A stretch of 64,000 nucleotides of DNA from Rhodospirillaceae bacterium bin65 (GTDB lineage: Bacteria > Pseudomonadota > Alphaproteobacteria > Bin65), in contig MPMX01000006.1 of the NCBI GenBank assembly GCA_002238725.1, positions 59,335-123,334 of the forward strand, in the 5' to 3' direction. Below, piece after piece: positions 16,086-27,194 of the stretch. The stretch's first letter is position 1. The number at the start of each line of letters is the position of its first letter. A program made the position numbers and the translations under genes. Under the pieces are notes generated by a model, which was not told the origin of the DNA, did no database searches, and worked only from the letters and a program-made list of their open reading frames with translations.

Positions 16086-17675
16086 TCAATAACCCAGCGC
16101 GCAGCCGTCGCGCCGCGGGTCGGAGCCGGCCGACAGCACGCCGCGCTCCCGGTCGATCAGGATGCCCTGGCCGCCGCCAAGGGGGCTCTCGGCAGTCACG
16201 ACGCTGTGGCCCAGGGCCCGGAGGCCGGCGACCGCGGCTTCGGGTACGCTCGTTTCGGCAACGATGGCGCCGCTATCGTGGAAGACGCGCGGACAGTCGA
16301 TGGCCTGCTGGATATCCATGCCGAAATCCAGGAGATTGGTAATGACGTGGGTCTGGCCGACCGGCTGGTAGGGGCCGCCCATCACGCCGAAGGACAGTTC
16401 GCATTCGCCGCCGTTCAGCACCATCCCGGGGATGATGGTGTGCAGCGGCCGTTTGCGCGGGCCGACGCAGTTGGGATGCCCCGGCTCGACCACGAAGCCG
16501 CCGCCCCGGTTCTGGAATACGACGCCGGTCTCCTCCGAAGCGATGCAGCTGCCGAAGCTCCAGAACACGGAATTGATGAAGCTGACGCAGTTGAGGTCGC
16601 GGTCCACGACGGTGAGGTAGACCGTATCCTTGTGCTGCGGGCCGCCGGCCGGCGGCAGTGCGCCCATCGCCCTGTCGCGGCGGATACGGCCGCGCAGTTC
16701 GGCGGCGAAATCCTTTGACAGCAGGCGGTCGACCGGGACGTCGCTGTGGCGCTGGTCGGCGACGTGGGCATTGCGCTGGGCGTAGGCGAGGCGCTGGGCC
16801 TCTACTTCCAGGTGCAGGCGTTCCGTCCCCATCGGGTCCAGGCCGGAGAGGTCGAAGCCCTCCAGGATATTGAGCATGATCTGGGCCGTGATGCCGCCGC
16901 CGTTCGGCGGGATTTCCAGCACCGTGCGGCCGCGATAGGTCGAGGCGAGCGGCACCACCGGCTCACACCGCTGCAAGGCGAAATCCTCTTCGGTATGGAC
17001 GCCGCCGACGGCCTGTAGGGCGGCGAGCATGTGGTCGAGCACCGGCCCGGCATAGAAACCGTCGCGGCCCCTTTCGGCGATGGTGCGCAAGGTCTGCGCG
17101 AGGGCGGGCGAGCGCCAGACGTCGCCGGTCCGGGGCGGCGCGCCGTCCTTCAGATAGAGCGCCGAGGCGGCTGCGTTGCCGCGCAGGCCGTCGAGTCGGC
17201 CGGTCCACAGCCGCTGGGTGATCTCGCCGACGGCAAAGCCGTTTTCGGCGCAGGCGATGGCCGGCTGGAGCACCCGGTCCATGCCCATGGTGCCGTGGGC
17301 TTCCAGGATGGTGCACCAGGCGTCGACGGCGCCCGGCACCGTTACGGATTCGGCGCTCTCGGGGCCGATTTCCCGGATACCGCGCTCCAGCAGCGACTCC
17401 GCCGTCAGGCCGGCCGGGGCCCAGCCCGAGCCGTTGATCCCGGCGACCGGTCCGGCGCCGCCCTTCTGGTAGAGCATGAAACAGTCGCCGCCGATCGCTG
17501 TGCTCATGGGCTCGATCACGCATTGCACGGCGCAGGCCGCGACCGCCGCGTCAACCGCGTTGCCGCCGGCGCGCAGGATATCGATCGCTGTCAGCGTCGA
17601 CAGCGGGTTCGAGGTCGCCGCCGCGCCGTTGACGGCATGGACGACGGAACGGCCGGGAAACTGAATGTCGCGCAT
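16086..17675 (-). CDS. Gamma-glutamyltransferase family protein
   Basis: This 529-residue Ntn hydrolase starts at ATG 17675 (MRDIQFPGRSVVHA). The large-subunit signature is AAATSNPLSTLTAIDILRAG and AVDAAVAACAVQCVIEP; the autoprocessing Thr that becomes the nucleophile is in HKDTVYLTVVD at about residue 340. Downstream are NSVFWSFGSCI and the oxyanion region. It lacks an obvious signal peptide, so it may act in the cytoplasm on glutathione or related gamma-glutamyl amides, or be an acylase-like homologue. It diverges from adhC, and the 151-bp gap must hold both promoters. Confidence 0.83.
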   Translation of the reverse strand: MRDIQFPGRSVVHAVNGAAATSNPLSTLTAIDILRAGGNAVDAAVAACAVQCVIEPMSTAIGGDCFMLYQKGGAGPVAGINGSGWAPAGLTAESLLERGIREIGPESAESVTVPGAVDAWCTILEAHGTMGMDRVLQPAIACAENGFAVGEITQRLWTGRLDGLRGNAAASALYLKDGAPPRTGDVWRSPALAQTLRTIAERGRDGFYAGPVLDHMLAALQAVGGVHTEEDFALQRCEPVVPLASTYRGRTVLEIPPNGGGITAQIMLNILEGFDLSGLDPMGTERLHLEVEAQRLAYAQRNAHVADQRHSDVPVDRLLSKDFAAELRGRIRRDRAMGALPPAGGPQHKDTVYLTVVDRDLNCVSFINSVFWSFGSCIASEETGVVFQNRGGGFVVEPGHPNCVGPRKRPLHTIIPGMVLNGGECELSFGVMGGPYQPVGQTHVITNLLDFGMDIQQAIDCPRVFHDSGAIVAETSVPEAAVAGLRALGHSVVTAESPLGGGQGILIDRERGVLSAGSDPRRDGCALGY

Positions 17676-17826
17676 GGCGGGGCCCTGTCTGCGGCTGGCT
17701 GTCCGAGAAATGTTGTGTGGAACGCCCCCTCCGTGTAGCACGAGAGACGGAAACGGCAAGCGGGGCGGGTTCGGCGGACCGGCTGGCGCACGCCGGCGAA
17801 GGCGGCAAATCGGGGAAGGAAGCGTC

Positions 17827-18939
<1,113 letters not shown>

Positions 18940-18960
18940 GGCCGGCCGCCAAGACCGGCC

Positions 18961-19908
18961 ATGCCGGCTGACCCGGGCGCGGATTGGGGCGCGGATGCCG
19001 GCGCCGGCTGGCTCGCCCGGGCCGCGCCGTATATCGCGCTGACGGCAGCGGCCGCCTTCTGGGGCGGCACCTGGACGGCGGCGCGCGGCTCGTACCAGGA
19101 CGTGTCGCCCGCGGTCATGGCGTTTTCCCGCTGGGCCGCGGCCGGTTCGGTCCTGCTGCCGCTGCTGGCGGCGTCGCTGTGGCGGCACCGGGCGGCCCTG
19201 CGCCGGGAATGGCGCACGATCGCGCTGCTCTCCGCCGTCGGTGCGATCTTCTTCAACTACATGATCTTCCGCGGCACCCAGACGACGACGGCGATCAACG
19301 GCGCGCTGCTCAACGCATCGGTGCCGATCTACATCGTGCTGCTGTCCCTGGCCGGCGTCGGCGAGCGCAGCACGGCGGGCCGGATCGCCGGCATCGCCAT
19401 CGCCCTGGTCGGCCTGGTCGTCGTGGTCGCCCACGGCAGCTGGCAGCGCCTGACCGGCCTGGAGTTCGTCGAGGGCGACCTGTGGATCGCCGGCGCCATG
19501 TTCCTCTGGGGCCTCTACACCATCGGCATCCGCGGCTGGAACAGCGCCCTGCCGCCGCTCACCGGGCTGGCGGCCATCGCGGCGGTCTCGGTGTTCGGCC
19601 TGGCGCCGATGGCGGCCGTCGAACTGGCCTATGGCGGGCGGCTGGTGCCGACTGCGGAAGCGGTCTACGGCATCCTCTATGTTGGCGTGTGCGGGACGGC
19701 CGGCGCCTATGTCCTGTGGAACTACGGCATCCGCCGGGTCGGCGCCGCCGGCGGCAGCCTGTTCCTCTACCTGATCCCGGTGTTCGGCGCGATCTTCGCC
19801 GTGACGATCCTGTCCGAGGAGATTGCCCTCTTCCATCTGGCCGGCACGGCGCTGATCGTCACCGGCATCCTGGTCGCCAACCGGGAAGGCGCCGCGCCGG
19901 GGCCGTAG
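18961..19908 (+). CDS. EamA/DMT-family transporter
   Basis: This 315-residue protein has about ten hydrophobic helices; the first reads APYIALTAAAAFWGGTWTAARG and the C-terminus ends LVANREG. Two EamA repeats are visible. It sits between the two glutathione-dependent formaldehyde genes on the same strand, only 21 bp after adhC, so it is probably cotranscribed. Whether it exports a thiol, an amino acid or something unrelated cannot be decided from sequence. Confidence 0.85.
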   Translation: MPADPGADWGADAGAGWLARAAPYIALTAAAAFWGGTWTAARGSYQDVSPAVMAFSRWAAAGSVLLPLLAASLWRHRAALRREWRTIALLSAVGAIFFNYMIFRGTQTTTAINGALLNASVPIYIVLLSLAGVGERSTAGRIAGIAIALVGLVVVVAHGSWQRLTGLEFVEGDLWIAGAMFLWGLYTIGIRGWNSALPPLTGLAAIAAVSVFGLAPMAAVELAYGGRLVPTAEAVYGILYVGVCGTAGAYVLWNYGIRRVGAAGGSLFLYLIPVFGAIFAVTILSEEIALFHLAGTALIVTGILVANREGAAPGP

Positions 19909-20026
19909 GGCGCCCGCCTTCGAGACGGCCGCCTGCGGCCCGTAAACTCTGGCGTCCCGGCCGCGCCCTATGCCATGACAGGGCGCCATGACAGGCGGCG
20001 ACGCCATCCCACCGGAAACCCAGCCC

Positions 20027-20869
20027 ATGACTCTCGAAACCGTCAGCGCCAGCAAATGTTTCGGCGGCACCCAATTCGTCTACGCCCACGATTCGGCGGC
20101 GACGAGATGCCGGATGCAGTTCTCCGCCTATGTGCCGCCCCAGGCCGCCGACGGGCCGGTGCCGGTCCTGACCTGGCTGTCCGGGCTGACCTGCACCGAG
20201 GAGAATTTCACCGTGAAGGCGGCGGTCCAGCGCCACGCCGCCGAGCACGGCCTGCTGGTCGTGGCGCCGGACACCAGCCCCCGCGGCGAAGGCGTACCGG
20301 ACGACGAGGCCTGGGATCTCGGGACCGGGGCCGGCTTCTACGTCAATGCGACCGCGGATCCCTGGGCCGCGCATTACCGGATGTACGACTATGTCGTCGA
20401 CGAGTTGCCGGCGGTCGTCGGCGCCAACCTGCCGGCCGACATGAGCCGCCGGGGCCTGTTCGGCCATTCGATGGGCGGCCACGGCACGCTGGTCGTCGCA
20501 TTGCGCAACCCGGATCACTACCGGTCGGTCTCGGTGCTCGCGCCGATCTGCGCGCCGAGCGAGACCGGCCTGGGCCAGAAGATTTTCGGCGCCTATCTCG
20601 GCCCGGACCGCGAGGCGTGGCGCGGATACGATGCGACCGAGCTGGCGAAGGCCGGCCACACCTGCGCGCCGATCCTGATCGACCAGGGCGACGAGGACGA
20701 GTTCTTCAAGATGGGCGCCATGAAGATCGAGGCGTTCCAGGCGGCCTGCGAGGCTGCGGGCCAGCCGGTCACCCTGCGCATGCAGCAGGGTTACGACCAC
20801 GGCTATTTCTTCGTGCAGACCTTCATGGGCGACCATGTCGCCTATCATGCCGGGGTGCTGAATGGCTGA
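20027..20869 (+). CDS. fghA: S-formylglutathione hydrolase
   Basis: This 280-residue alpha/beta hydrolase of the esterase D family starts at ATG 20027 (MTLETVSASKCFGG). WLSGLTCTEENF is the family signature near residue 55; the nucleophile serine is in GHSMGGHG at about 145. The catalytic Asp/His are expected in the QGDEDEF and DHGYFF regions. It hydrolyses S-formylglutathione to formate and glutathione, completing the pathway begun by adhC upstream. Confidence 0.9.
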   Translation: MTLETVSASKCFGGTQFVYAHDSAATRCRMQFSAYVPPQAADGPVPVLTWLSGLTCTEENFTVKAAVQRHAAEHGLLVVAPDTSPRGEGVPDDEAWDLGTGAGFYVNATADPWAAHYRMYDYVVDELPAVVGANLPADMSRRGLFGHSMGGHGTLVVALRNPDHYRSVSVLAPICAPSETGLGQKIFGAYLGPDREAWRGYDATELAKAGHTCAPILIDQGDEDEFFKMGAMKIEAFQAACEAAGQPVTLRMQQGYDHGYFFVQTFMGDHVAYHAGVLNG

Positions 20870-20977
20870 AGGGCGCGCCGGCGCCCGGCCGGCGCGATTT
20901 GAACCGCCCCATGGCCGGCGATAGCAATCCGGCCCATTTCCGCGGCACCGAAACCGAAACCGAGACACCCGCCTCCC

Positions 20978-21541
20978 ATGCGCATCAACGGCAACGCCAT
21001 CCGCCCCGGCAACATCATCGAGCATAACGGCCGCCTGTGGCGGGTCGCCAAGATCCAGCACACCCAGCCCGGCAAGGGCGGCGCCTTTCTGCAGGCGGAG
21101 ATGAAGGATATCCGCGACGGCACCAAGTTGAACGAGCGGTTCCGCGCCTCGGAAAGCGTCGAGAAGGTCCGGCTGGACGAAACGCAGTACCAGTATCTCT
21201 TCGCCGACGGCGACGAGGTCACCTTCATGGAGACCGAGACCTACGAACAGATCACCCTGAACAAGGAAGCGATCGGCGATCCGGCCGTCTTCCTGCAGGA
21301 CGGCATGACGGTGACCGTCCAGTCCTACGAAGGGGCGCCGATCGGCGTGGAACTGCCCGACAGCGTGGTCATGGAGGTCGTCGAGGCCGATGCCGTCGTG
21401 AAGGGGCAGACCGCGTCCTCGTCCTACAAGCCGGCAGTGCTGGAGAACGGCGAGCGCATCATGGTGCCGCCCCATATCGAATCCGGCACCAGGATCGTCG
21501 TTGCCACCGCCGACGGCAGCTACATGGAGCGCGCGAAATAA
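20978..21541 (+). CDS. efp: Translation elongation factor P
   Basis: This 187-residue protein has the three-beta-barrel EF-P sequence. The loop PGKGGAF near residues 30-36 carries the lysine that is lysylated in EpmA/EpmB organisms. The central region has [12 protein letters not shown] and the C-terminal EF-P signature lies around [20 protein letters not shown]. It relieves ribosome stalling at polyproline. No modification enzyme is encoded next to it. Confidence 0.95.
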   Translation: MRINGNAIRPGNIIEHNGRLWRVAKIQHTQPGKGGAFLQAEMKDIRDGTKLNERFRASESVEKVRLDETQYQYLFADGDEVTFMETETYEQITLNKEAIGDPAVFLQDGMTVTVQSYEGAPIGVELPDSVVMEVVEADAVVKGQTASSSYKPAVLENGERIMVPPHIESGTRIVVATADGSYMERAK

Positions 21542-21593
21542 CCGGGCCGGGCCGCCGGACCGATCGCCGCCCGCGCGCGCAAGGCCGCCCGCC

Positions 21594-22436
21594 ATGGCCC
21601 TGAAACCCGCTATCGTCAACGTCATGGAAAAGGCGGCGCGCAAGGCCGCCCGAGCCCTGGTGCGCGATTTCGGCGAGGTCGAGCAGCTCCAGGTCTCGCG
21701 CAAGGGGCCGTCGGATTTCGTCAGCGCCGCCGACCTGCGGGCCGAGGAGACCCTGCTGCACGAACTGCGCAAGGCCCGGCCCGGCTTCGAATTGACGATG
21801 GAGGAGGGCGGCAGCTTTCCCGGTGCGGACGCCCCCCGCGCCGCCGGGGCGCCGGCGCCGGACCGCTGGATCGTCGACCCGCTCGACGGCACGACGAACT
21901 TTCTGCACGGCGTGCCGCATTTCGCGATCTCCATCGCCCATGAGGAAAGCGGACAGGTCGTTGCCGGCGCGGTCTATCAGCCGTTGACCGACGAGTTTTT
22001 CTGGGCGGTGCGCGGCGCCGGCGCGTATCTGAACCATCGCCGGATGCGGGTTTCCTCGCGCGGCGCGATGGCCGATGCCCTGCTGGCGACCGGCCTGCCC
22101 TTTCGCGGCAAGCCGAAGCATCCGGCCTATGGGGCGACGCTGGAGGCGATCCTGCCCCGGGTCGCCGGCGTGCGCCGGTTCGGCGCGGCGGCGCTCGATC
22201 TCGCCTGGGTTGCCGCCGGCCGCTACGACGGTTTCTGGGAGTTCGACCTCGAGCCCTGGGATGTCGCGGCCGGCCTGTTGCTGGTGCGCGAAGCCGGCGG
22301 CACGGCCTCGGACATCGCCGGGCGGGACCGGGCCTGGACCGGCGCCGAGGTGCTGGCGAGCAACACGGCGCTGCACGGCGACCTGCGCCGCCTGGTCGGC
22401 GACGCGATGCGCGGGGCCGGGACCACAGGCGAATAG
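21594..22436 (+). CDS. Inositol monophosphatase family protein
   Basis: This 280-residue Mg-dependent sugar phosphatase starts at ATG 21594. Metal-binding motifs are MEEGG (about 68), VDPLDGTTNFLHGVPHF (about 95-111) and FDLEPWDVAAGLLLVREAGG (about 220-239). It is close to SuhB/IMPase of alphaproteobacteria; activity on inositol phosphate, NADP or 3'-phosphoadenosine phosphate cannot be distinguished. It follows efp by about 50 bp. Confidence 0.85.
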   Translation: MALKPAIVNVMEKAARKAARALVRDFGEVEQLQVSRKGPSDFVSAADLRAEETLLHELRKARPGFELTMEEGGSFPGADAPRAAGAPAPDRWIVDPLDGTTNFLHGVPHFAISIAHEESGQVVAGAVYQPLTDEFFWAVRGAGAYLNHRRMRVSSRGAMADALLATGLPFRGKPKHPAYGATLEAILPRVAGVRRFGAAALDLAWVAAGRYDGFWEFDLEPWDVAAGLLLVREAGGTASDIAGRDRAWTGAEVLASNTALHGDLRRLVGDAMRGAGTTGE

Positions 22437-22471
22437 GTCAAATATTCCCACGAAGCCGGCGTGAAGCGTTA

Positions 22472-22500
22472 TTGTCCGGCAGCCTTGCGGCCGGTACAGT
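22472..22500 (+). promoter_or_regulatory. Putative promoter of the MotA/OmpA-like operon
   Basis: TTGTCC (22472-22477), 17 bp, TACAGT (22495-22500), 28 bp before the first possible start of the channel gene. Confidence 0.5.
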
Positions 22501-22527
22501 AACAGGTCCGGGCTCCGACCGGATGCG

Positions 22528-23832
22528 TTGCAACATACCTTACCGTATGGAACGAACCGTGCCGGCGCTCCGGCGCCCTCGTCCCCAACGGCGGAGCCAC
22601 AGCCCTTGACCATCCCCGCGCGCTATCTGTTGCGCATGGCCGCCTTTCTGGCGGCCGTCGGTGTCGGGCTGTTTGTCCTCAGCGACCGGTTGCTGAGCGC
22701 CTTTGCGGCCAACGTTTTCCTGAATGGCCTGATCCTTGCCGTTCTGGTCGTCGGCATCGTGTTCTGCCTGTGGCTGGTCGCCCGATTGTGGCGCGACGTC
22801 GGCTGGATCCGGCGCTACCAGCACGGCCACGACCCGGCGGAGGCGCGCGCGCCGCAGATGCTGGCGCCGATGGCCAGCATGATCGGCGAACGCGGCAACC
22901 GCCCGCTGCGCCTGACCGCCAGCACCATGCGCTCGATCCTCGACAGCGTCGGCGCCCGGCTCGACGAAGGCCGGGAGATTTCGCGCTACCTGATCGCGCT
23001 GCTGGTGTTCCTGGGCCTGCTCGGCACCTTCTGGGGCCTGATCGAAACCATCGAGGCGGTGGCAAGCGCGATCCAGAACCTGACGGTCGAAAGCGGCGAG
23101 AATTTCAAAACGGTCTTCCAGAAGTTCAAGGAGGATCTGCTGATGTCCATCGGCGGCGCCGGGACGGCCTTCAGCACCTCCCTGTTCGGCCTGGGCGGAT
23201 CGCTGATCGTCGGCTTTCTCGACCTGCAGGCCGGCCAGGCGCAGAACCGCTTCTACACCGGACTGGAAGACTGGCTCTCCGGCGTTACCCGCCTGTCGTC
23301 GCTGCCGACGGAGTTCGGCGAGGACGAACCGGAATCGGCCGAGGCCTATCTTCAGGCGCTGCTTGAGCATACTGCCGAGATCATGGAGAATATCCAGCAG
23401 TCGCTGACGAATTCCGAGAGGGACCGGGCGGACACGGGCCGGAGTCTTACGGCCCTGACACAGGAGCTGGCCGTCATCGCCGACCATATGAGCGGGGAGC
23501 AGGACCTCCTGCGGAACCTGGCCGAAGCGCAGCTGGCCCTGAAGCCGGTGCTGGACCGGCTGGCGGACGAGCAGGCCTTCGGCCGGCAGGAAATGGTCAA
23601 GGCGCTGAACGCCGAGTTCCGTAACGTGGGCAACCGGCTGATGGAACTCAACCGGGAACAGCGCCAGGTTCTGCAACAGACGGTCGAGCAAACGGCGGCA
23701 AGCAGGCAGGAACTTATGCAGGAATTGCGCAACGAGTTCAGGATCCTGGCGCGCACGCTCGCCACGGTCTCGTCCCGGGGCAGCGAGGCGGCGGTTCAGA
23801 CCGCGCTGGAACTGGAAAGAACGGAGCGTTAG
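22528..23832 (+). CDS. MotA/TolQ/ExbB-type proton channel protein
   Basis: The protein is 434 residues if started at TTG 22528; TTG 22606 is an alternative, and no ATG is in frame before the first helix. Two N-terminal membrane helices (about 30-50 and 65-90) are followed by a cytoplasmic loop. The conserved channel pair comes next: YLIALLVFLGLLGTFWGLIE (about 152-171) and SIGGAGTAFSTSLFGLGGSL (about 208-227). After residue 240 the chain is long, hydrophilic and helical. The protein should form the stator pentamer of an ion-driven motor. Its stop is directly followed by the OmpA/MotB-like partner, as in motAB, exbBD and zorAB. Confidence 0.82.
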   Translation: MQHTLPYGTNRAGAPAPSSPTAEPQPLTIPARYLLRMAAFLAAVGVGLFVLSDRLLSAFAANVFLNGLILAVLVVGIVFCLWLVARLWRDVGWIRRYQHGHDPAEARAPQMLAPMASMIGERGNRPLRLTASTMRSILDSVGARLDEGREISRYLIALLVFLGLLGTFWGLIETIEAVASAIQNLTVESGENFKTVFQKFKEDLLMSIGGAGTAFSTSLFGLGGSLIVGFLDLQAGQAQNRFYTGLEDWLSGVTRLSSLPTEFGEDEPESAEAYLQALLEHTAEIMENIQQSLTNSERDRADTGRSLTALTQELAVIADHMSGEQDLLRNLAEAQLALKPVLDRLADEQAFGRQEMVKALNAEFRNVGNRLMELNREQRQVLQQTVEQTAASRQELMQELRNEFRILARTLATVSSRGSEAAVQTALELERTER

Positions 23833-26385
23833 ATGGCGGGACGCAAACGGCCGCAACGGCGTTTCGATATATGGCCCGGCTTTGTCGATGCCCTGTCGGG
23901 CCTGTTGATCGTATTCGTGATCGTGTCGATGATCTTCATGACCGCCCAGTTCTTCCTGGGCGAGGAACTGGTCGGCCGCGACCGCACCATCGACCGGTTG
24001 ATGACGCAGATTGCGACCCTGACCAAGGAGCTGGAGGACGGGCAGACCAGGGCCGAGGCCGCCGAAGGGCGGGCGTCCCAGGCCGAAAAGACGATTGCCG
24101 AGCTGACTGCCGAGCTCCAGTCGGTCGTGAGCGTCCGCGACCGGCTGGCGGGCGAGAAGGCCGAGCTGGAGAACAGCCTGACCGGCCTGCGCGGCAGGTT
24201 TTCTGCGCTGGAAGCCGACCGCGACGCCCTGCGCGGCGAAATCGGCGTGCTGCAATCCGACCGGCAGGGCATGCTCGTCAAGCTCGATACGCTGGAGAAG
24301 GACAAGAAGACCCTGCTGCTGCGGATCGCGAGCCTGGAGGCGGAGGCCGACCGTCTCGCCCTGCAACTCGCCGAAGCAATGAAGTCGGGCAAGGCCGCCG
24401 ACGCCCGTGCCGCCGGCCTCGGCAAGACGGTCGAGACCCTGACCGGGGAAAAGCAAAGCCTGGAGGCCCGTCTGGCCGAACTGGAAGCCGAGAACCGGCG
24501 CCTCGCCATCCGTTTGGCCGACGAGATCGTGGCCCGACGGCAAGGCGAAATGGCGTCGTCGTCGGCCGCGGCGAAGGCGGCTTTGCGTCTGGAGGATCTG
24601 ACCGCCCAGATCGCGCGTTTGGACTCTGATAATGCGACGCTGCGCCAGCGGCTTGCGGACGCTCTCGCGGCGCAAAAGAAGGACGAAGAGGAAGCGACCG
24701 CGGCTGCGGCCAGGGCGACAGAGTCGCAAAAGACGCTGACCGCCCGGATTGCACGTCTTGAGGACGATAACGCCGGGCTGCGCCGGCGGCTCGCCGATGC
24801 CCTCGCGGCGCACAAGTCCGAGACCGCGCGGGGAGCGGCGCTATCCACCGACGTCACGAATTTGCGCGCCCGGCTGGCGGCCGAGCTTGCGGCGCGAAAA
24901 CAGGGCGAAGAGGCAGCGAGGGCGTCTGCGGCCAGGGCCGTCGAGGCGCAAAGAAGGTTGACCGCCCAGATTGCGCGCCTGGAAGCGGCGAATGCCGAGC
25001 TGCGCCGGCAGCTGGCCGGCGTCGTGGCGTCGCGCAAAGATGTCGAGAAACGCGCGCAGGAACTGGCGAGGATCGGCAAGGAAGCCCGGGCGCGGGCGCA
25101 AGCGCTGGAAAAAGAGGGCAAACAGGCCGCCACCATCGCCGCGGCGAAGGCCGCTGCGATGGTGGCGGAAAGCCAGGAACTGAGATTCCGGCTGGCCGCC
25201 ATCACGCGCCGGCTGGCGGCGATCGAGGAACAGAACGGGCGGCTGGCCGCCCAGCTTGCCGATGCCCTGGCCGCGCGGGAGGCGCTGGGCAAGGAAGCGG
25301 ACCAGCTGGGCCGGGTGCGCGCCGGCCTGGACGAGCGGATCAAGACGCTGGTCAAGCAGATTGCGGCGCTCGACGCCGAGAACGAGCGGCTGGTCCGGCA
25401 GCTTGAAGCGGCGCGCGAGGGCGGCGCCGAAGCCGAGGCGCGGGTGGCCGACCTGACCGAGCGGCAGGCGGCGCTGGAACGGACGCGGGCCGACCTCTCC
25501 CGCGAACTTTCCCGGCTGAGGGACCATAATGCGCAACTGCGCGCCAATCTCGCGGCCGCGCTGCGCGACCGGGATTCCCTGGGCAGGACGGCCGGCACGC
25601 TGCAGGAACAGCAGGCCGAGCTGATCGCGCGCCTGGCCGAGGTCGAGCGCCAGCGCGAACAGCTGCGCAAGCGGCTGGCCGCGGCGCAGAAGGAAGGCAA
25701 GGGGCTGGGCGTGCAACTCGGCGCCGCCGACCGGCAGATTGCCGGGATGCGCTCGGCTTCGGCGGCCCAGGCGCGGCAGGTGCTGCTGCTAAGCCAGCAG
25801 CTCGTCGCGCTGCGCCGCCAGCTGCTGTCGATCCAGGAGGCGCTGGACGCATCGGAGGCCGAGGGCAAGGAGCAGCAGCTCAAGATCTCGAACCTCGACA
25901 AGCGGCTGAAGGCGGCGCTGGTCCGGGAGGTCAGCGAACTCAAGCAGTACAAGTCGGAATTCTTCGGCGAGTTGCGCAAGACCATCGGCGGGCGCGAGGA
26001 CGTGCGGATCGTCGGCGACCGTTTCGTCTTCCCGTCGTCGGTGCTGTTCGCCACCAACCGGTGGGACCTTGAGGAAGGCGGCAAGGTTGAAATGCGCAAG
26101 CTGGCGGCGACCCTGAAGGAGCTGGCGAAGAAGATTCCGGACGATATCGACTGGATCCTGCGGGTCGACGGCCATACCGACGCCCGGCCCATCAGGGGCG
26201 GTTCGAACCTCGAACTCTCCGCCAGGCGGGCGATCGCCGTGGTGACCTTCCTGATCGAAGAGGGCATCCCGGCGAACCGGCTGCTGGCCGCCGGCTTCGG
26301 CCCGCACCACCCGATCGATCCGGGGGAGACGGAAGAAGCCTACCAACAGAACCGCCGCATCGAGGTCAGGCTCACCCAGCGATAA
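23833..26385 (+). CDS. OmpA/MotB-like protein with very long coiled coil
   Basis: This 850-residue protein has a single N-terminal helix (about 16-42) beginning [17 protein letters not shown]; the aspartate before the helix is in the place of the ion-binding Asp of MotB. Residues about 45-690 are an almost uninterrupted coiled coil, with repeated segments such as TAQIARLE and RLADALAA at similar spacing. Residues about 715-850 form an OmpA-type peptidoglycan-binding domain ([37 protein letters not shown]). It is much longer than MotB (about 300). It probably acts as the stalk and rotor or anchor partner of the preceding channel. Confidence 0.82.
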   Translation: MAGRKRPQRRFDIWPGFVDALSGLLIVFVIVSMIFMTAQFFLGEELVGRDRTIDRLMTQIATLTKELEDGQTRAEAAEGRASQAEKTIAELTAELQSVVSVRDRLAGEKAELENSLTGLRGRFSALEADRDALRGEIGVLQSDRQGMLVKLDTLEKDKKTLLLRIASLEAEADRLALQLAEAMKSGKAADARAAGLGKTVETLTGEKQSLEARLAELEAENRRLAIRLADEIVARRQGEMASSSAAAKAALRLEDLTAQIARLDSDNATLRQRLADALAAQKKDEEEATAAAARATESQKTLTARIARLEDDNAGLRRRLADALAAHKSETARGAALSTDVTNLRARLAAELAARKQGEEAARASAARAVEAQRRLTAQIARLEAANAELRRQLAGVVASRKDVEKRAQELARIGKEARARAQALEKEGKQAATIAAAKAAAMVAESQELRFRLAAITRRLAAIEEQNGRLAAQLADALAAREALGKEADQLGRVRAGLDERIKTLVKQIAALDAENERLVRQLEAAREGGAEAEARVADLTERQAALERTRADLSRELSRLRDHNAQLRANLAAALRDRDSLGRTAGTLQEQQAELIARLAEVERQREQLRKRLAAAQKEGKGLGVQLGAADRQIAGMRSASAAQARQVLLLSQQLVALRRQLLSIQEALDASEAEGKEQQLKISNLDKRLKAALVREVSELKQYKSEFFGELRKTIGGREDVRIVGDRFVFPSSVLFATNRWDLEEGGKVEMRKLAATLKELAKKIPDDIDWILRVDGHTDARPIRGGSNLELSARRAIAVVTFLIEEGIPANRLLAAGFGPHHPIDPGETEEAYQQNRRIEVRLTQR

Positions 26386-26459
26386 GGCGCATGGCCGGGC
26401 CGGATTCGCTGCGGCTTCGGCGGCGCGGCCGGCAGGGCGCCCCTGCGCGCGTCTGCCGC

Positions 26460-26488
26460 TTGCTTCCGGCCGGGGCTGCAACCATATT
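26460..26488 (+). promoter_or_regulatory. Putative rpmE promoter
   Basis: TTGCTT (26460-26465), 17 bp, CATATT (26483-26488), in the 200-bp gap before rpmE. It would give a leader of roughly 95 nt. Confidence 0.4.
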
Positions 26489-26587
26489 CGCCGCTCTTCC
26501 GGGCGCGTCCCCGTCACGCCGGTGGCGGGCCGGGCGCCGACCCGGACAGCCGATGCGCCGCCACTGACCTTTCGCCGAGACCGAACG

Positions 26588-26806
26588 ATGAAGCAGGATA
26601 TTCATCCCGAGTATCACGAGATCACCGTCGTGATGACGGACGGCACCGAATTCAAGACCCGTTCGACCTGGGGCGCGGCCGGCGATACGATGAAGCTGGA
26701 TATCGACCCGATTTCGCACCCGGCCTGGACCGGCGTGCACCGGCTGGTCGATACCGGCGGCCAGCTTGCCAAGTTCAACAAGAAGTTCGAGGGCTTCGGG
26801 CTGTAG
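26588..26806 (+). CDS. rpmE: 50S ribosomal protein L31
   Basis: This 72-residue protein starts at ATG 26588 ([12 protein letters not shown]). The family pattern is seen in [27 protein letters not shown] and the terminal KFNKKFEGF. It has no cysteines, so this is the zinc-independent form of the long L31 type common in alphaproteobacteria. It is followed 12 bp later by an SMR exporter. Confidence 0.93.
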   Translation: MKQDIHPEYHEITVVMTDGTEFKTRSTWGAAGDTMKLDIDPISHPAWTGVHRLVDTGGQLAKFNKKFEGFGL

Positions 26807-26818
26807 GCGGCGGGCGGC

Positions 26819-27163
26819 ATGACAGCCGGCTGGATCTATCTGAGCGTCGCCATCCTGCTCGAGGTCGCCGGGACGATCTCGCTCAAATATTCCGCGGGTC
26901 TTTCCCGGCTCTGGCCGACGCTGGCGACGGTCGTCCTCTACACCGGCTCCTTCGCCTCCCTGGCGCTGGCGATCAAATCCATCGAGCTGTCGACGGCCTA
27001 CGCCATCTGGGCCGCGGTCGGCACGGCGCTGGTCGCCGTGTTCGCCATCGTCATCTTCGGCGCGCCGCTCACCTGGGGCAAGGCGGTGTCGCTGGCCCTC
27101 GTGATCGCCGGCGTGGCCGGCCTGCACCTGTCCGACGCGGCGGCGACGGCGCTCGGCAAGTAA
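26819..27163 (+). CDS. Small multidrug resistance (SMR) family exporter
   Basis: This 114-residue protein has four membrane helices. The first carries the essential membrane glutamate at about residue 15 in LLEVAGTISLKYS; the GxxWxxxG-like helix 3-4 region includes AIWAAVGTALVAV. EmrE-like proteins work as antiparallel dimers exchanging protons for cations; SugE/Gdx-type guanidinium exporters are an alternative. It is close behind rpmE, probably cotranscribed. Confidence 0.87.
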   Translation: MTAGWIYLSVAILLEVAGTISLKYSAGLSRLWPTLATVVLYTGSFASLALAIKSIELSTAYAIWAAVGTALVAVFAIVIFGAPLTWGKAVSLALVIAGVAGLHLSDAAATALGK

Positions 27164-27194
27164 GGCCGCAAGCCAAATTCCTTAAGCGGAAAAT

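Noticed and set aside
22528..26385. Zorya-type phage defence system
   Set aside because: The MotA-like/OmpA-like pair resembles ZorA/ZorB, but no zorC, zorD or zorE gene is present; neighbours are efp, an inositol phosphatase and rpmE, which look housekeeping.
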